Source: Diphasiastrum complanatum
Lineage: Eukaryota; Streptophyta; Lycopodiopsida; Lycopodiales; Lycopodiaceae
DNA: 64,000 nt
Direction: 5' to 3'
Assembly: GCA_029204225.1 (NCBI GenBank)
Contig: CM055096.1
Location: forward strand, 4,810,643-4,874,642
A model generated the notes under the pieces. The model was not told where the DNA came from. It did no database searches and saw only the letters and a program-made list of their open reading frames with translations. This document shows positions 1 to 10,211 of the stretch, piece after piece. Position numbers and translations under genes: made by a program. Positions within the stretch are counted from its first letter, which is position 1. Every line of letters starts with the position of its first letter.

Positions 1-49
1 CAAGGTAGTTATTTGTGAAAATGTAATATGTAAGGAGTTAGTATCAGCT

Positions 50-92
50 TTCCCCCCACCCCCCCCCCCCCCTCCCCCCAAAAAAAAAAAAA
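50..92. repeat. C-rich tract followed by A run
   Basis: An almost pure run of C (with single A and T interruptions) is followed directly by about 13 A. It is a low-complexity homopolymer junction and a likely site of replication slippage and sequencing error. Nothing coding overlaps it convincingly. Confidence 0.9.
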
Positions 93-1085
93 ACTCTCAT
101 GATTTCACGCAATATAGAGCGTTTTATCTTGAGCTTAACGTGTGCGAACGTCACTCCTAGATATCCCTTACTTCCTGATCCAGCAAAAACAAAAATCTAT
201 CACAATCCAAGAAGAGCGGGGGCCAGTGACAAGAGTTGCGGATGCCTTGGCTGCATCATGTATGTCGATCGGGGGGAGGGGCCACCCACCAGCTGCAGCA
301 GTAACCCAATTTCTCTTTGATGCGTCTGAGTGCGTCAGATCCTTACAACTCCTTTTCCAGCTAGTTTCAACTTTTCATCGCTCTTTTGTTAATATTCATA
401 TTATTCTTCAGTGTTCAGAGTTTTTTATGTGTTTTTCTTATATGTACACTTGCTAAACCACAAAGTCTTCTTATAAGTAATGTCAGTGCCTGTGCTTGTT
501 CTTCCTTTGGAGATGGCTCTCGGTTATTACAATCACTGTCTCGCTTCTGACTCTAATTTTCTGAATTAGGGAGTGCACAATGGAGACAGATGCCACACTA
601 TGCTCTGTTGAATATTCTGAAATTCCTTGATCAGTAGGACAATATAATCGTCACGTACATGTTATAAGCTATGGCATCTCCCCAGTTTCAACAAAAACTA
701 CCTACTTCAGAAGATACTGGAATAGATCAGGGCTCCTCCCGGGATTCTGATGTCCGATCGTACGGCCATTCCTGATTATGTAATGAAGTGCAGGCTGGAT
801 TTAGTACAGCGTTGTGTTTCTCTGTAGATTTCGTACCCATTTCAAGCACCTAATCATTGGCAAGTTGAAGCATACGAGGCGCAGATAACTTTAGACGTTT
901 TGGGCATGAATGCGGCAGCAGAGCGCGTAGCAAACTCCAAATTTTATATATCTGGAGTGTAGATTTGCTAGTATGTAGCAAGGGTGTAACAAACTGCACG
1001 ATATGTACATTTAGAGGTTAGATTTTGCTTCTGGGTGGAAAAGAACGAACAAATATCTGGGTTTGTGTCGGATATGCGCCACAGA
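93..1085. other. 5' flank of the oxidase gene, no gene seen
   Basis: About 1 kb with only short overlapping frames and no recognisable domain, splice pattern or repeat end. It presumably holds the promoter and 5' UTR of the plus-strand oxidase gene. I could not point to a convincing TATA box or transcription start. Confidence 0.5.
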
Positions 1086-2704
1086 ATGGGCAACTCTATT
1101 CTAAAGCATCTGTTGCTGCACTTGGGGTTGGTGTTTGTAATAAGAAGAATCAGAGCTCAGCTGCCAGGATCCTGGAATTGCTCCTTCCAAACGCAGGCAT
1201 AGCCTCCATGCACACTGCGGTCACATTCTATGGCACAGTCATCCTTCTAGATCGAACAGACATCGGAGCATCGAACATCAATCTGCCCAACGGCGCTTGC
1301 CGCAATGATCCTTCGGACCTGAGACTCCCTCATGACTGCACTGCTCATTCTGTGCTGTACGATCCAGCCACAAACTCCCTCCGCCCGCTTACCATCCTCA
1401 CAGACACATGGTGTTCAGCTGGATCCTTCCTTGCCAACGGAACACTGATGCAAACGGGAGGAGACTTCGATGGCAACAATAAGATTCGGTACTTCTCGCC
1501 GTGCCCAGCAACAGGATCGTGCGATTGGGTGGAAGCTACCGATCAATTTTTGCAGAATGGACGATGGTACGCGAGCAACCAGCTTCTCCCGGATGGGCGA
1601 GTGATCATCGTGGGTGGGCGTGAGGTCTTCAACGTGGAATATATCCCTGCTGCGCCAGGGGAAGGCACCTTTAGTCTTCCATTTCTGAGCCAAACCCACG
1701 ATCAGGAGATCGATAACCTTTACCCATACGTGCATCTCATTCCAGATGGCAATCTCTACATTTTTGCAAACAGAGATTCAATCCTATACAACTATAAGAG
1801 CAATCAAGTCATAAGAACGTATCCATCCATCCCTGGCGAGCCTCGCAACTATCCATCAGCTGGATCGTCCGTGATGATGCCGCTCTCAGGAAGCAATGGC
1901 TACTCTGTCGCGGAGGTGTTAATCTGCGGTGGATCGCAGTTCGGAGCTTTCCTCAATCCACCAGCACAACTGCCCGCATCTAACACCTGTGGGCGCATTA
2001 CAGTCACTGATCCATCCGCTTCGTGGAGCATGGAGATCATGCCCTCGCCTCGCAACATGGGTGACATGATCCTTCTTCCTTCCAGAGACGTTCTGCTAAT
2101 CAATGGGGCTCAGGCTGGATCGCAGGGGTTCGGCTTGGCTGAGCTTCCTTGCTTCAATCCGGTGCTCTACCAGCCCAGCGCTGGCGAAGGCCTCAGATTC
2201 ATGGTGCTTACTCCCACAACCATAGCTCGGATGTATCACTCCACCGCAAATCTTCTCCCAGATGGACGGATTTTAGTAGCAGGCAGCAATCCACACTACT
2301 ATTACACCTTCACTGGAGACTTCCCCACAGAGCTGAGGCTAGAGGCATTTTCTCCAGAGTATCTCAGCCCCGGGCTGGCTTCTTTGAGGCCTACGATCAT
2401 CGGAGCGCCCACCTCTCTTTTCTATAATGTAGAATTTACCATCACCATCACCACGCCGAGTCCGATCACGGCTGCAATTGAGCTCAATCTCCTCAGCACC
2501 CCCTTCACCACCCATTCTTATTCACAAGGTCAGCGTCTTCTCCAGCTCACTGCATTGAATTCTGTACCGCTTGGGGACAACACTTACACCGTCAGTGGAA
2601 TTGCTCCACCAAATAGTATCATCGCTCCATCTGCATACTACATGCTGTTTGCTGTCAATCAAGGGATTCCTAGTATCGCCGTTTGGGTGCAAATCAGGGG
2701 CTGA
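1086..2704 (+). CDS. Glyoxal/galactose oxidase-like secreted copper radical oxidase, single-base frameshift after the signal peptide
   Basis: The product belongs to the plant GLOX-like (glyoxal oxidase N-terminal domain plus DUF1929) copper radical oxidases, which oxidise aldehydes or alcohols in the cell wall and release H2O2. The seven-bladed propeller and C-terminal DUF1929 domain are present. All expected copper/radical ligands are visible: the cross-linking Cys in WCSAG (codon 1412-1414), Tyr in GRWY (1568-1570), the YH pair in RMYHST (2234-2239) and His in THSYSQG (2513-2515). The ATG at 1086 opens a frame encoding a hydrophobic signal peptide and then AQLPGSW. The enzyme continues with ELLLPNAGIASMHTAV in the next frame, so one G appears missing at 1173-1177 (TGG-GAA read as TGGAA). 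The longer open frame from 1025 starts at TTG and has no signal peptide, so I reject that start. No intron is needed. With the base restored the length, about 540 residues, is normal for the family. Either this is a recent pseudogene or a sequence error. Confidence 0.88.
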
Positions 2705-2715
2705 TCAGTCCCTTG

Positions 2716-2882
2716 CCTGATACAGTTTTACTAATAAACTAATTTCTTCATTACAATCGCGGGTGGATCAGGGCATTCATAAATCTTCTGATGCAATTGA
2801 GGAGCTGATAAGCGCATTTGATTATTAACCCAACAATTTAGTCAATTTACCTGATACTGTGCTATCAATAAAGCAATTTCTC
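2716..2882 (+). terminator. Duplicated poly(A)-signal segments downstream of the oxidase
   Basis: Two similar segments of about 32 bp (2716-2747 and 2850-2881) share the layout CCTGATAC..., an AATAAA hexamer, then AATTTCT. The hexamers are at 2733-2738 and 2867-2872, 29 and 163 bp after the stop codon. They are likely alternative poly(A) sites of the oxidase transcript created by a local duplication. Confidence 0.5.
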
Positions 2883-3135
2883 TATGTGGAATCTTTTCAC
2901 ACGTGGCGAGTTGTTGTATTGTGCTTCAGTTGGGCTCGTGCACCCAATTGTTGATAATCCGAAGGTTGATAATACCAAGAAGCATTTGCGGGTAAAAAAG
3001 GGCATTCATAGTGCTGCCACGATCAACACAGTTTAATCAGTGTGCCGCAGTGGAGGATAAGTCCTTGTATCATGTGTTCAAAAGAAGTTTTGCTGCTGAG
3101 CAAACTTTTCGTTTTAAGGTCAATAACAAATGTCT

Positions 3136-3277
3136 TGATATCTTAGTGGGGTGCAATGAAGAGAATTACTGATTTACCCAACTGATAAGCAGGAAATTCT
3201 TGCTTCATATCTTGGTTGGTGCAATAAACATAATTACTGACCCGACTGATTCCAGCTAATAAGCAGGAAATTCTTGC
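3136..3277 (+). repeat. Two-copy diverged tandem repeat, about 70 bp
   Basis: Copy 1 (3136-3203) and copy 2 (3204-3277) both contain ATATCTT...GGTGCAAT, AATTACTGA and end in AAGCAGGAAATTCTTGC. Copy 2 has a short insertion (TTCCAGC). This is probably the same local duplication tendency seen at the poly(A) segments upstream. Confidence 0.75.
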
Positions 3278-5185
3278 CGAAGCAGCTTTTCTCTTCATTA
3301 GGCAAACTGTGGATAATTACGGACAGTTTAGAATATGAGGAACTCATCCCAAATTTGTTGAAGCTCGCTCATCTTTTGAGGTTGTGTTGACTCAAATACA
3401 TCTGTACCTTTGAGAGAAAGTTAGTCTTGTAGATAATAGTTTCTTTTTTGAAATAAGACATGATGAGCGAAATTGAGCTTGTCAGCCACTTGGCCTTCCT
3501 ATGTGCAGTGTGATGTATGCTGTACACATTATACATAATAATGCTGCCTTTGCAACAAAACAAAGCACATCATGATAGATTGTACCGCCGCTATAAAGTA
3601 AGGCTATCCGAGTAAAGACGAGAACAATCTCGGAGTTCTTACAACACAACGAGAAGGAAGCTACCAAAGCGGTATTTGACTAGCTGCTACTGGTTGTAAG
3701 CGTAAAACCTGTACTCCGGGGGTCAAGACTATGATCGAGAGCACGATAGCAAGGATAAGCACATACTTTTTTAGCAGTAGTATAAATGGTTTAGGATTAA
3801 GGCAGACATTGAGAGTTATCCACTTGAGAATATAAAACCAGCTAGAGCAGCAAATAATAACAACATTGCATACCAATCCTGTAAAATTGCATACTATCCA
3901 GAACAGGATCATCTCAGAATTTCCAACAACTGAGAAGGTTGCAGAAAATGTAGTGCAATTCTGACAATTTAAAAAAGCCAAGATAAAAAATTCACCTAGT
4001 TTCTTAAAAGATTGCATAAATTTTCTTAGCACAAAATTATACACATTAAAAACTAGAACATGACATTTTGAGACTGTGGAATGATGTGTTGCAAAAGCAT
4101 AAAGTAATTGAGTGTATGACATGTTCAAATGCACTACTTTCGAGACATATTTTGGAGTATATTCAATTAAAGATCTACTGGAATATCTAAAGTTTAACAA
4201 AACCAATCATATTCAACATAGTTTACGTGAGAAAGCACAATAAATTTATGCATATGTCACAAAAATTTGAACATGACATGCATTTACAACAACATTTAAT
4301 TAAACAATATGTCCAACATGTTACAGTCATGAGATTATTAATATTTTATATTTCATTCATATAAAAAAAAAACAGATGCATACAATATTATTTTTTAGAT
4401 TAGTCATTAGCACCAACGCCACTCATTGATTGTATGAGCTAAATCACTACATGAATCTACCAATGCCTTTCTAATACTTCTAGACCCTTGGGGTTTATCG
4501 TTCTTAAGGGCTGGGAAGTCATTGCCCAACCCCTGAATTTGGTCAGAATTATGGGGGGCTCTCAAAACACACCCATTCCTCACTTATGGGTGAGCTGAAA
4601 AAATTTAACCTACAAAGTACAAAAGATTCTGGTTTAGGATGCTCCCACATAAATACATTGAATTTTTGAGTCAAAAACCATGTTCCATAGGTCTTAAAAT
4701 TTAAAAGTTCACCCATTCTCCACGTGAGGTGACTAGTTCTTTCATCATTAGTGCTAACTTTTTCTTTTGCTTTATTTTGGGTGAGCAGAGTAGATTTTGC
4801 CCTTGCCCCATCATCATACCTTCACATTGATTTTCAAAGAGAGACGTGGGTTTGGAATCTGGATGCCATAGTTATTGCCCTAAGTCGCTGCGTTGCTTGA
4901 TTGTTTTTATAATCTTTAGTTTTGGGGGACTGCATGTACCAATGTCATTTTTAAGGGGATGTGCTATTCGATTGGTGGCAACCAATGATGTTGTTGGAAA
5001 TTATGTACTATGGAATGGGCTGAGCACAGGCCATTCTGCTCGGTAAAGATTTCTAGAAATTTTTTGGCGAGGCCTGGAGGAGCGGAGCCTAAAAGATTTT
5101 GGAAGACCGAACCAGGCAGAATGGCCTGTGCCTGGCGCATTCCACTGCGTAATGGATACTTTGAAATTTTTAACATGCTCATTAT
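3278..5185. other. AT-rich intergenic DNA, no gene supported
   Basis: Several minus-strand frames of 60-181 codons occur here, the longest at 3661-4206. They have no recognisable domain, and the longest is Phe/Leu/Val-rich, as expected for translation of AT-rich DNA. I see no element ends before the target duplication ATTAT at 5181-5185. Confidence 0.55.
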
Positions 5186-6497
5186 TGTTGGAGAAAGAGG
5201 GTGTGTGAGTGTGAGGAACGAAAATAGCTCGAAAAGAAAATGAACACAAAGAGAAGCGAACTCGAAACTCGAACGAGAAACGAACTCGAACGAAAAGTGT
5301 TTGTGCGCAATGGAGTGAGGTATATCACTCTTTCCCTAAGCATGACTACGCCTATCAGAAACAAACAGAACGTTAGTGATAGAAATCACGGTCGATCTGA
5401 TTACGTAGCCAAACATTAGCAAAACATCAGAAGAATAATTTGTCGCGAACAGCTAGACAAATTATTAGTCGCGAATGATTCGCGAAGAGCTAGATTGAGC
5501 TCGACAGATAATCAGTCGCGAATTAGTCGCAGAAGACAAGACTAAGATCTGATTACGTAGCCAAACATTAGCAAAACATCAGAAGAATAATTTGTCGCGA
5601 ACAGCTAGACAAATTATTAGTCGCGAATGATTCGCGAAGAGCTAGATTGAGCTCGACAGATAATCAGTCGCGAATTAGTCGCGAAAGAGAAGACTAAATA
5701 TTAGTCGTCAACAACTAGACTAATAATAAATCGCCAAGAATAGATTACTAGATTGAGCAACAAGAGAGTCAGACATAATGAAGAAAAGCATAGCAATATC
5801 GACACAAATCTGAACGCATAACAACAGAGTTGTAATCAGATTATGTATAACAAAAATATACATGTCAATAATGCTATGGAGCACAAGACAATAGCGGACG
5901 AAACCGCATGCTGTACAAAGCTAATTCAATGAATGAACCTATTACTAATAATACAAAAGAATCAATGTGCAAGGCATCTACTTCGTCTATCTATGATAAG
6001 CTTTTGATGCTATTATTTTACACACACACTGAATATGCAAGTGGTATTCAATATATACATATTTTACAGGTGTGCAGATGAAGAAAGTACAAAGTGGATG
6101 TGCTGTTTGTAGGAGATCGTGGGTGGCTGCTGTCATTGTCAAATCTGTTAGCACAGTTGCATGGGATGAGCGTGAAAAGGTCGCGACGTCAGCCTTTGAT
6201 GAAATGAACGTTCGTGAAGATGTGAAAAATGTGTCACTCTGACGAAATGCCTTAGGATTTGATTTACAGGGTGCCTTCGCTTTTCCTAGGGCACCTTTGG
6301 CATTTTGTAAGGCAGTGTCGTCTTTTTCACCTGTCACAAATCACGTGTAAAAACACAGTGTCATGTTTTTCACCTTTCTTTTCCTGTGAGAATTTACTTG
6401 TATTTATGCAGACTGTGCGACAACATGAGTAAAAATGCAGCATGAATGGAGGCAGATTAAAATAGGATTTAGGAGAGTAGAGGAGATAAATCCAATA
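5186..6497 (-). repeat. 3' LTR of the copia element, full length 1312 bp
   Basis: Positions 5186-5317 and 6266-6497 match the opposite LTR, and the roughly 950 bp between them occur only here. The outer end is TGTTGGA. The inner end is TCCAATA, one substitution away from TCCAACA. A 152-bp tandem duplication lies inside. Repeated TCGCGAA-type motifs between 5430 and 5700 may be promoter or enhancer elements of the LTR, which is inference. Confidence 0.88.
5394..5697. repeat. 152-bp tandem duplication inside the LTR
   Basis: Two almost identical copies begin with GATCTGATTACGTAGCC at 5394 and 5546. Each contains several TAGTCGCGAAT / TTCGCGAAG words. The copies differ by only a few bases near their ends, so the duplication is young relative to the divergence between the two LTRs. 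Confidence 0.92.
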
Positions 6498-6506
6498 CCC
6501 CACCTT
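6498..6506 (-). other. Polypurine tract
   Basis: On the minus strand AAGGTGGGG lies directly against the 3' LTR, the standard position for the primer of plus-strand DNA synthesis in LTR retrotransposons. Confidence 0.75.
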
Positions 6507-6509
6507 AAT

Positions 6510-7322
6510 CTGGATCCGTGAATGCCTTGATCTTCAGACTAAGCAGTGCACAAAATTTTTTGTGTGCATTAACACTGTTGATGCCTTCGTGAATATATCT
6601 GCAATCATATCCTACGTTCTGCAGTACGTTAAGCTCACCTCCTTGTTGAGAACCTTGACCCTGATGTAGTGATATCTGATTTCAATGTGCTTACTCCTAG
6701 AGTGAAATCTAGGGTTGGCTGATAAGGCAATAGCACTCTGATTATCACAGAATAAAATAGTAGGGCTGTACTAATACAGATTTACGTCTGACAATAAATT
6801 TCTCAACCAAAACGCTTCCTTAATAGATTGAGAAGCAACAATGTATTCTGCTTCTGTAGAAGAAAGTGCAGTAGAGTTTTGCTTATGACTGTTCCATGAG
6901 ATAGGACCGTCGTTGAAGTAGAATGTAAATCCAGATGTGGACTTATGATTGTCTACATCTCCTCCCTAGCTTGCATTAGAATATCCACTGAGCTGATGAA
7001 GATTGTCATTGGTGACATCTCCATAGCAGATGCACTTGTCCATGGTAGCTCGAATATACCTCATGACTCTTATGAGAGCCTTCCAATGGGTAATGCCAGG
7101 GATAGCCATATATTGGCTGAGTGAGCTTACTGCAAAAGAGGTATTTGGTCTTGTACAGACCATTGCGTACGTGAGAGATCCAATTATCGATCGATAAGGA
7201 TACTCTCTCATCTGCTCCTCTTCCTGCTTAGTCTTGGGACATTGGTCCTTTGACAAATGCAGGCCTGGATCCATCGGTGAGTGAGCTAATTTACAATTCA
7301 TTAGATTGTATCTGTTAAGAAC
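6510..7322 (-). pseudogene. Copia reverse transcriptase C-terminus and RNase H remnant
   Basis: Minus-strand translation gives the end of the RVT_2 region (NLMNCKLAHSPMDPG, then RSIIGSLTYAMVCTRPN) followed by RNase H hallmarks: DNHKSTSGF, SSTEAEYIV, CDNQSAIAL, HSRSKHIEIRYHYI and ADIFTKA. At least two in-frame stops occur, one at 6963-6965. The coding sequence begins abruptly at 7322 where a CACTA fragment joins, so the catalytic YVDD part of the RT is absent. Confidence 0.88.
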
Positions 7323-7630
7323 ATTGTTGGATGTCGGATTCCGACGTCCCAAATAGTTGTCGAAATCTAACGTCTGTTAACAGAATGATAAAAGAAAGGT
7401 CTGACAAATGTCTATCCGACGCGTTTGGACGTCGGATTTCGACGTCCCAAATTAGGTAAAAAAAATAAAAAAATGCGTAAAAAATAGCGCGCGCATTTTT
7501 ATCGGGCTGTTCTTGGAGTTGAGTTCTTGGAAAAGCGATGTTCGTGAATTGTTTTAAAACAATATTCTTGAGTTGCATTCAACATTTGGATCAAACAACA
7601 AACTAAGCATGAGGTACTTTTCATTCTTAA
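7323..7630 (+). repeat. CACTA-element end fragment inside the copia element
   Basis: This 300-bp stretch matches 26695-27020, the start of the second CACTA element, in the same orientation. Both copies share GTCGGATT/GACGTC palindromic words, AATTAGG, an A-rich run, CGCATTTTTATCGGG and CATTTGGATCAAACAACAA. It joins the copia RT reading frame at its left edge. 7631-8160 is AT-rich filler with one further CGTCATCGTGACGTC word near 8009-8023. Confidence 0.85.
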
Positions 7631-8160
7631 ATTACTTTTCATTTTATATTTTATTGCGTTACTTCATGTCCATTATGAATGACAATACTTTATTGCATTG
7701 CTTTGTGCACATCATAAATTTCATTTAGATTTCTATATATGATATTGATTGTTGTTTTGAAATCCAAAAGTGCACATGGTTTTAATTTCTTAGTTGGTTA
7801 TTACGTCAATCCACATCTCTAAATTCAACATTGCAATTTTTGAAAAACAAACATTGCACATATAAAAGCAATGGCAATATAGCATGATCATTTGCAATAA
7901 TAATATTTTCATAATATGAATCAATGTATTACAAAATTGGTGCTTTAATGTTGCATGAGTCTTTCTAGATATAACATCAACTAAAATTTATAAACCTAAT
8001 ATACTCGTCGTCATCGTGACGTCCAGTCCGCATGAATACAAGCAAACAAACTACATTAATATTTAATGCTTCATCGTATTAAATTAAATAGAATTGAAGT
8101 CATAATACAAACCACATTAGTATGAATACAAAAACTAGTACTTACATTTGGAGGATGACC

Positions 8161-8250
8161 CTCACTCTTTAGTTTGGCATGGATCACATGAACGAATAAA
8201 ATTTGATACATCCTTGAACATTGTTGGCCACCAATACTTGGCATGATTCG
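8161..8250 (-). pseudogene. Ty3/gypsy integrase zinc-binding fragment
   Basis: About 28 codons on the minus strand read AKYWWPTMFKDVSNFIRSC followed by DPCQTKE. This is the WWP...CxxC end of the H2C2 zinc-binding domain of gypsy integrases. A stop follows at once and nothing else of the gypsy element adjoins. It is a scrap captured in the interior of a copia element. Confidence 0.75.
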
Positions 8251-8289
8251 CGAATCAATCGAAAATTGTAAATACACCTCCAGGACCGT

Positions 8290-8890
8290 GAAACAAAAAG
8301 AACGAAACAAACAAAGAAAAATCCTTCGCGCTGCCAACTGGCAGCTCAACGGTCTTCATGCCCAGCTGAAACGAATAGCAACGACGGAGACTAACTAACT
8401 AGTTGATTAGCATTAACTAGTCTTGTGATTCTACATTTAGCTATCTTGTAAACTCCACACAGTGGAGGTATAAACGATCCTCTCTGAATCACAACCATGT
8501 AAGAAGAAAGAGAAAAAAAGAAGAGAGAAAGTGAATATAGAGATCTGTAAGAAACAGAGAGAGACTTAGCGAATAGAGTAAGAAAGGAAAAAATACCATA
8601 GCTATGCATGAAATTCTGCCAACGAGCAGAGCACAGCGAAAGAGCAGAGAGTCAATCCGCCAACGAGCGAGACATTGACGATCTCGCTCTAAAACCAAAC
8701 TGACAATATAGTCGCTCTATTTTGTGTATCTCTTGGCCTTGTACTGTGTCTCTTGATTGCTAGAATAAAATATGTTCTGTGATGCGTAGTAGAGTGTCTA
8801 GGATCCCGTAAGAGCTTCCGCACAAAAAGAAAATTCAAAGACACAAAATTGTTCACGAATCAGAATAGAGGACAAACATGAAAAACTATC
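8290..8890 (+). repeat. Dispersed repeat, about 590 bp, copy 1
   Basis: This segment matches 43110-43690 in the opposite orientation with good similarity throughout, including the words TAGAATAAAATATGTTC and GAGACTAACTAACTAG. An AATAAA at 8764-8769 lies about 110 bp from the right end. Size, poly(A) signal and the candidate TG...CA limits suggest a solo LTR, but no target duplication is clear. The short overlapping frames inside it are not genes. Confidence 0.75.
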
Positions 8891-8904
8891 CCTTGCTGTT
8901 GTTC

Positions 8905-9698
8905 TTTGCTTGCAGTATCCAGCAGTCTTGAATTTCGTGGTTGTTTCACTTGTAGTATCTACAAAACAGCTTTTTCTTCGTCTGTAGATTCGACTGTTCT
9001 TTGTGATGTGCTGGTTTCTGGTCTGGCTTTGATTGCTTCGGGTCTTTCTTCTTCTTCTGCTTAGCCATGCTCTTGTTGGTGTATAAAGCAATGAGAATCA
9101 GCTGAGGAACTTGAGGCTTCGTACCTCCGCGTGTCTTTCTACAATAACATGGTAATGACTTTCAAAAGAGTCAGTTCTGGATGTGTCGTGATGATCATCA
9201 CCCAGCTGTCGTATGAGCTTGGCAAGCTTGTAAGCAGTTGCATCACTGCGTCTTGATTGTATATGATAGATCCAATAGCGGCCATTTGTCTTAGCAGGTT
9301 CTTGAATTGATTGACGTGGTTCTGTAAGGAATCACCATTCGCCATCTTGATAGAGTAAAATTTCTTCCTGAGATGTAGCTTGGAGGCTATATCTCGCACT
9401 TCGTATAGTGTGCTCAAGATGTCCGAAACTTCTTTCGATGTCTGGGCCTCAGATACATGGCCGATCTGGGTATCTGTATGTTGAGGATGATCAACGCAAG
9501 AGCCTTTCCATCCTTCAGCTTCCATCTAACGATTGTTGTGTCATCTGCTTCGGGTTTTCCTTCTGCACCTGTAACAACGTCATACGATTCTTTATCCATT
9601 AGTACAGTTTTCATCTTAAATTTCCATAGATGGTAATTGGCTCCATCAAGCTTGTCCATGATGGGATTGGCTTTCCCTTGGGAATCCATGTGGAACAT
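8905..9698 (-). pseudogene. Copia gag remnant (UBN2 type) with zinc-knuckle vestige
   Basis: The frame starting near 9689 gives MDSQGKANP, LDGANYHLWKFKMKTVL and KALALIILNIQ. After a frameshift near 9480 it continues with LHLRKKFYSIKM and NQFKNLLRQMAAIG, the conserved core of plant copia Gag. Further on, a degenerate CCHC knuckle is visible as CRYYK...NHEIQDCW with one cysteine replaced and a stop inside. The frame is closed by the dispersed repeat at 8890. It is clearly non-functional. Confidence 0.88.
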
Positions 9699-9831
9699 TA
9701 GTCTAAGTGATAGGAAAAACTATCAATGACTTAAGTATGAAAATCTGGCATTGAGTTATAGAACAAAAAGACAATTACTCTATCGACTAGTAGAGTCTTG
9801 TACTATGGAAGCTTATCATGATATGAAAATA

Positions 9832-9843
9832 GCTCTACTACCA
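9832..9843 (-). other. Primer binding site
   Basis: Directly against the LTR the minus strand reads TGGTAGTAGAGC, a close variant of the TGGTATCAGAGC site complementary to initiator-methionine tRNA that most plant copia elements use. Confidence 0.85.
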
Positions 9844-10206
9844 TGTTGGAGAAAGAGGGTGTGTGAGTGTGACGAACAAAAATAGATCGAAAAGAAAACG
9901 AACACGAAGAGAAGCAAACTCGAAACTTGAACGAGAAACAAACTTGAACGGAAAGTGTTTGTGCGTAGTGGAGAAAGGGTGCCTTCGCTTTTCCTAGGGA
10001 ACCTTTGACATTTTGTAAGGCAGTGTCACCTTTTTCGCCTGTCACAAATCACGTGTAAAAACATAGTGTCGCATTTTTTGGCTTTCTTTCGCCTATGAGA
10101 ATTTACTTGTATTTATGCAGACTGTGCGACAATATGAGTAAAAATGCAGCATGAATGGAGGTAGATTAAATTAGGATTTAGGAGAGCAGAGGAGATAAAT
10201 CCAACA
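9844..10206 (-). repeat. 5' LTR of the copia element, internally deleted (363 bp)
   Basis: This LTR matches the two outer parts of the 1312-bp partner LTR but lacks about 950 bp in the middle, including the 152-bp tandem duplication. The deletion junction is at about 9977 (GGAG joined to AAAGGGTGCC). Both outer ends are intact. Confidence 0.9.
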
Positions 10207-10211
10207 ATTAT

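Larger units (their letters stand above)
5186..10206 (-). mobile_element. Ty1/copia LTR retrotransposon with mosaic interior
   Basis: The ends are TGTTGGA at 5186 and TCCAACA at 10206, a perfect terminal inverted pair, flanked by identical 5-bp target duplications ATTAT (5181-5185 and 10207-10211). It is transcribed on the minus strand: 5' LTR 9844-10206, primer site 9832-9843, gag 8905-9698, RT/RNase H tail 6510-7322, polypurine tract 6498-6506, 3' LTR 5186-6497. The protease, integrase and most of the RT are missing. Their place is taken by a CACTA end (7323-7630), a gypsy integrase scrap (8161-8250) and a dispersed repeat (8290-8890). The element is dead but its structure is unusually readable. 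Confidence 0.9.

Noticed and set aside
1025-1085. Start of the oxidase at 1025
   Set aside because: The frame begins at TTG, not ATG. Its first 50 codons have no signal peptide or family similarity, and the proper signal peptide lies in another frame from ATG 1086.
3661-4206. 181-codon minus-strand gene
   Set aside because: Hydrophobic AT-rich composition, no domain, no splice context and no start-site support. Consistent with a chance frame.
5394-5697. CRISPR-like direct repeat
   Set aside because: Only two 152-bp tandem copies with no spacers, inside an LTR of a plant retrotransposon.
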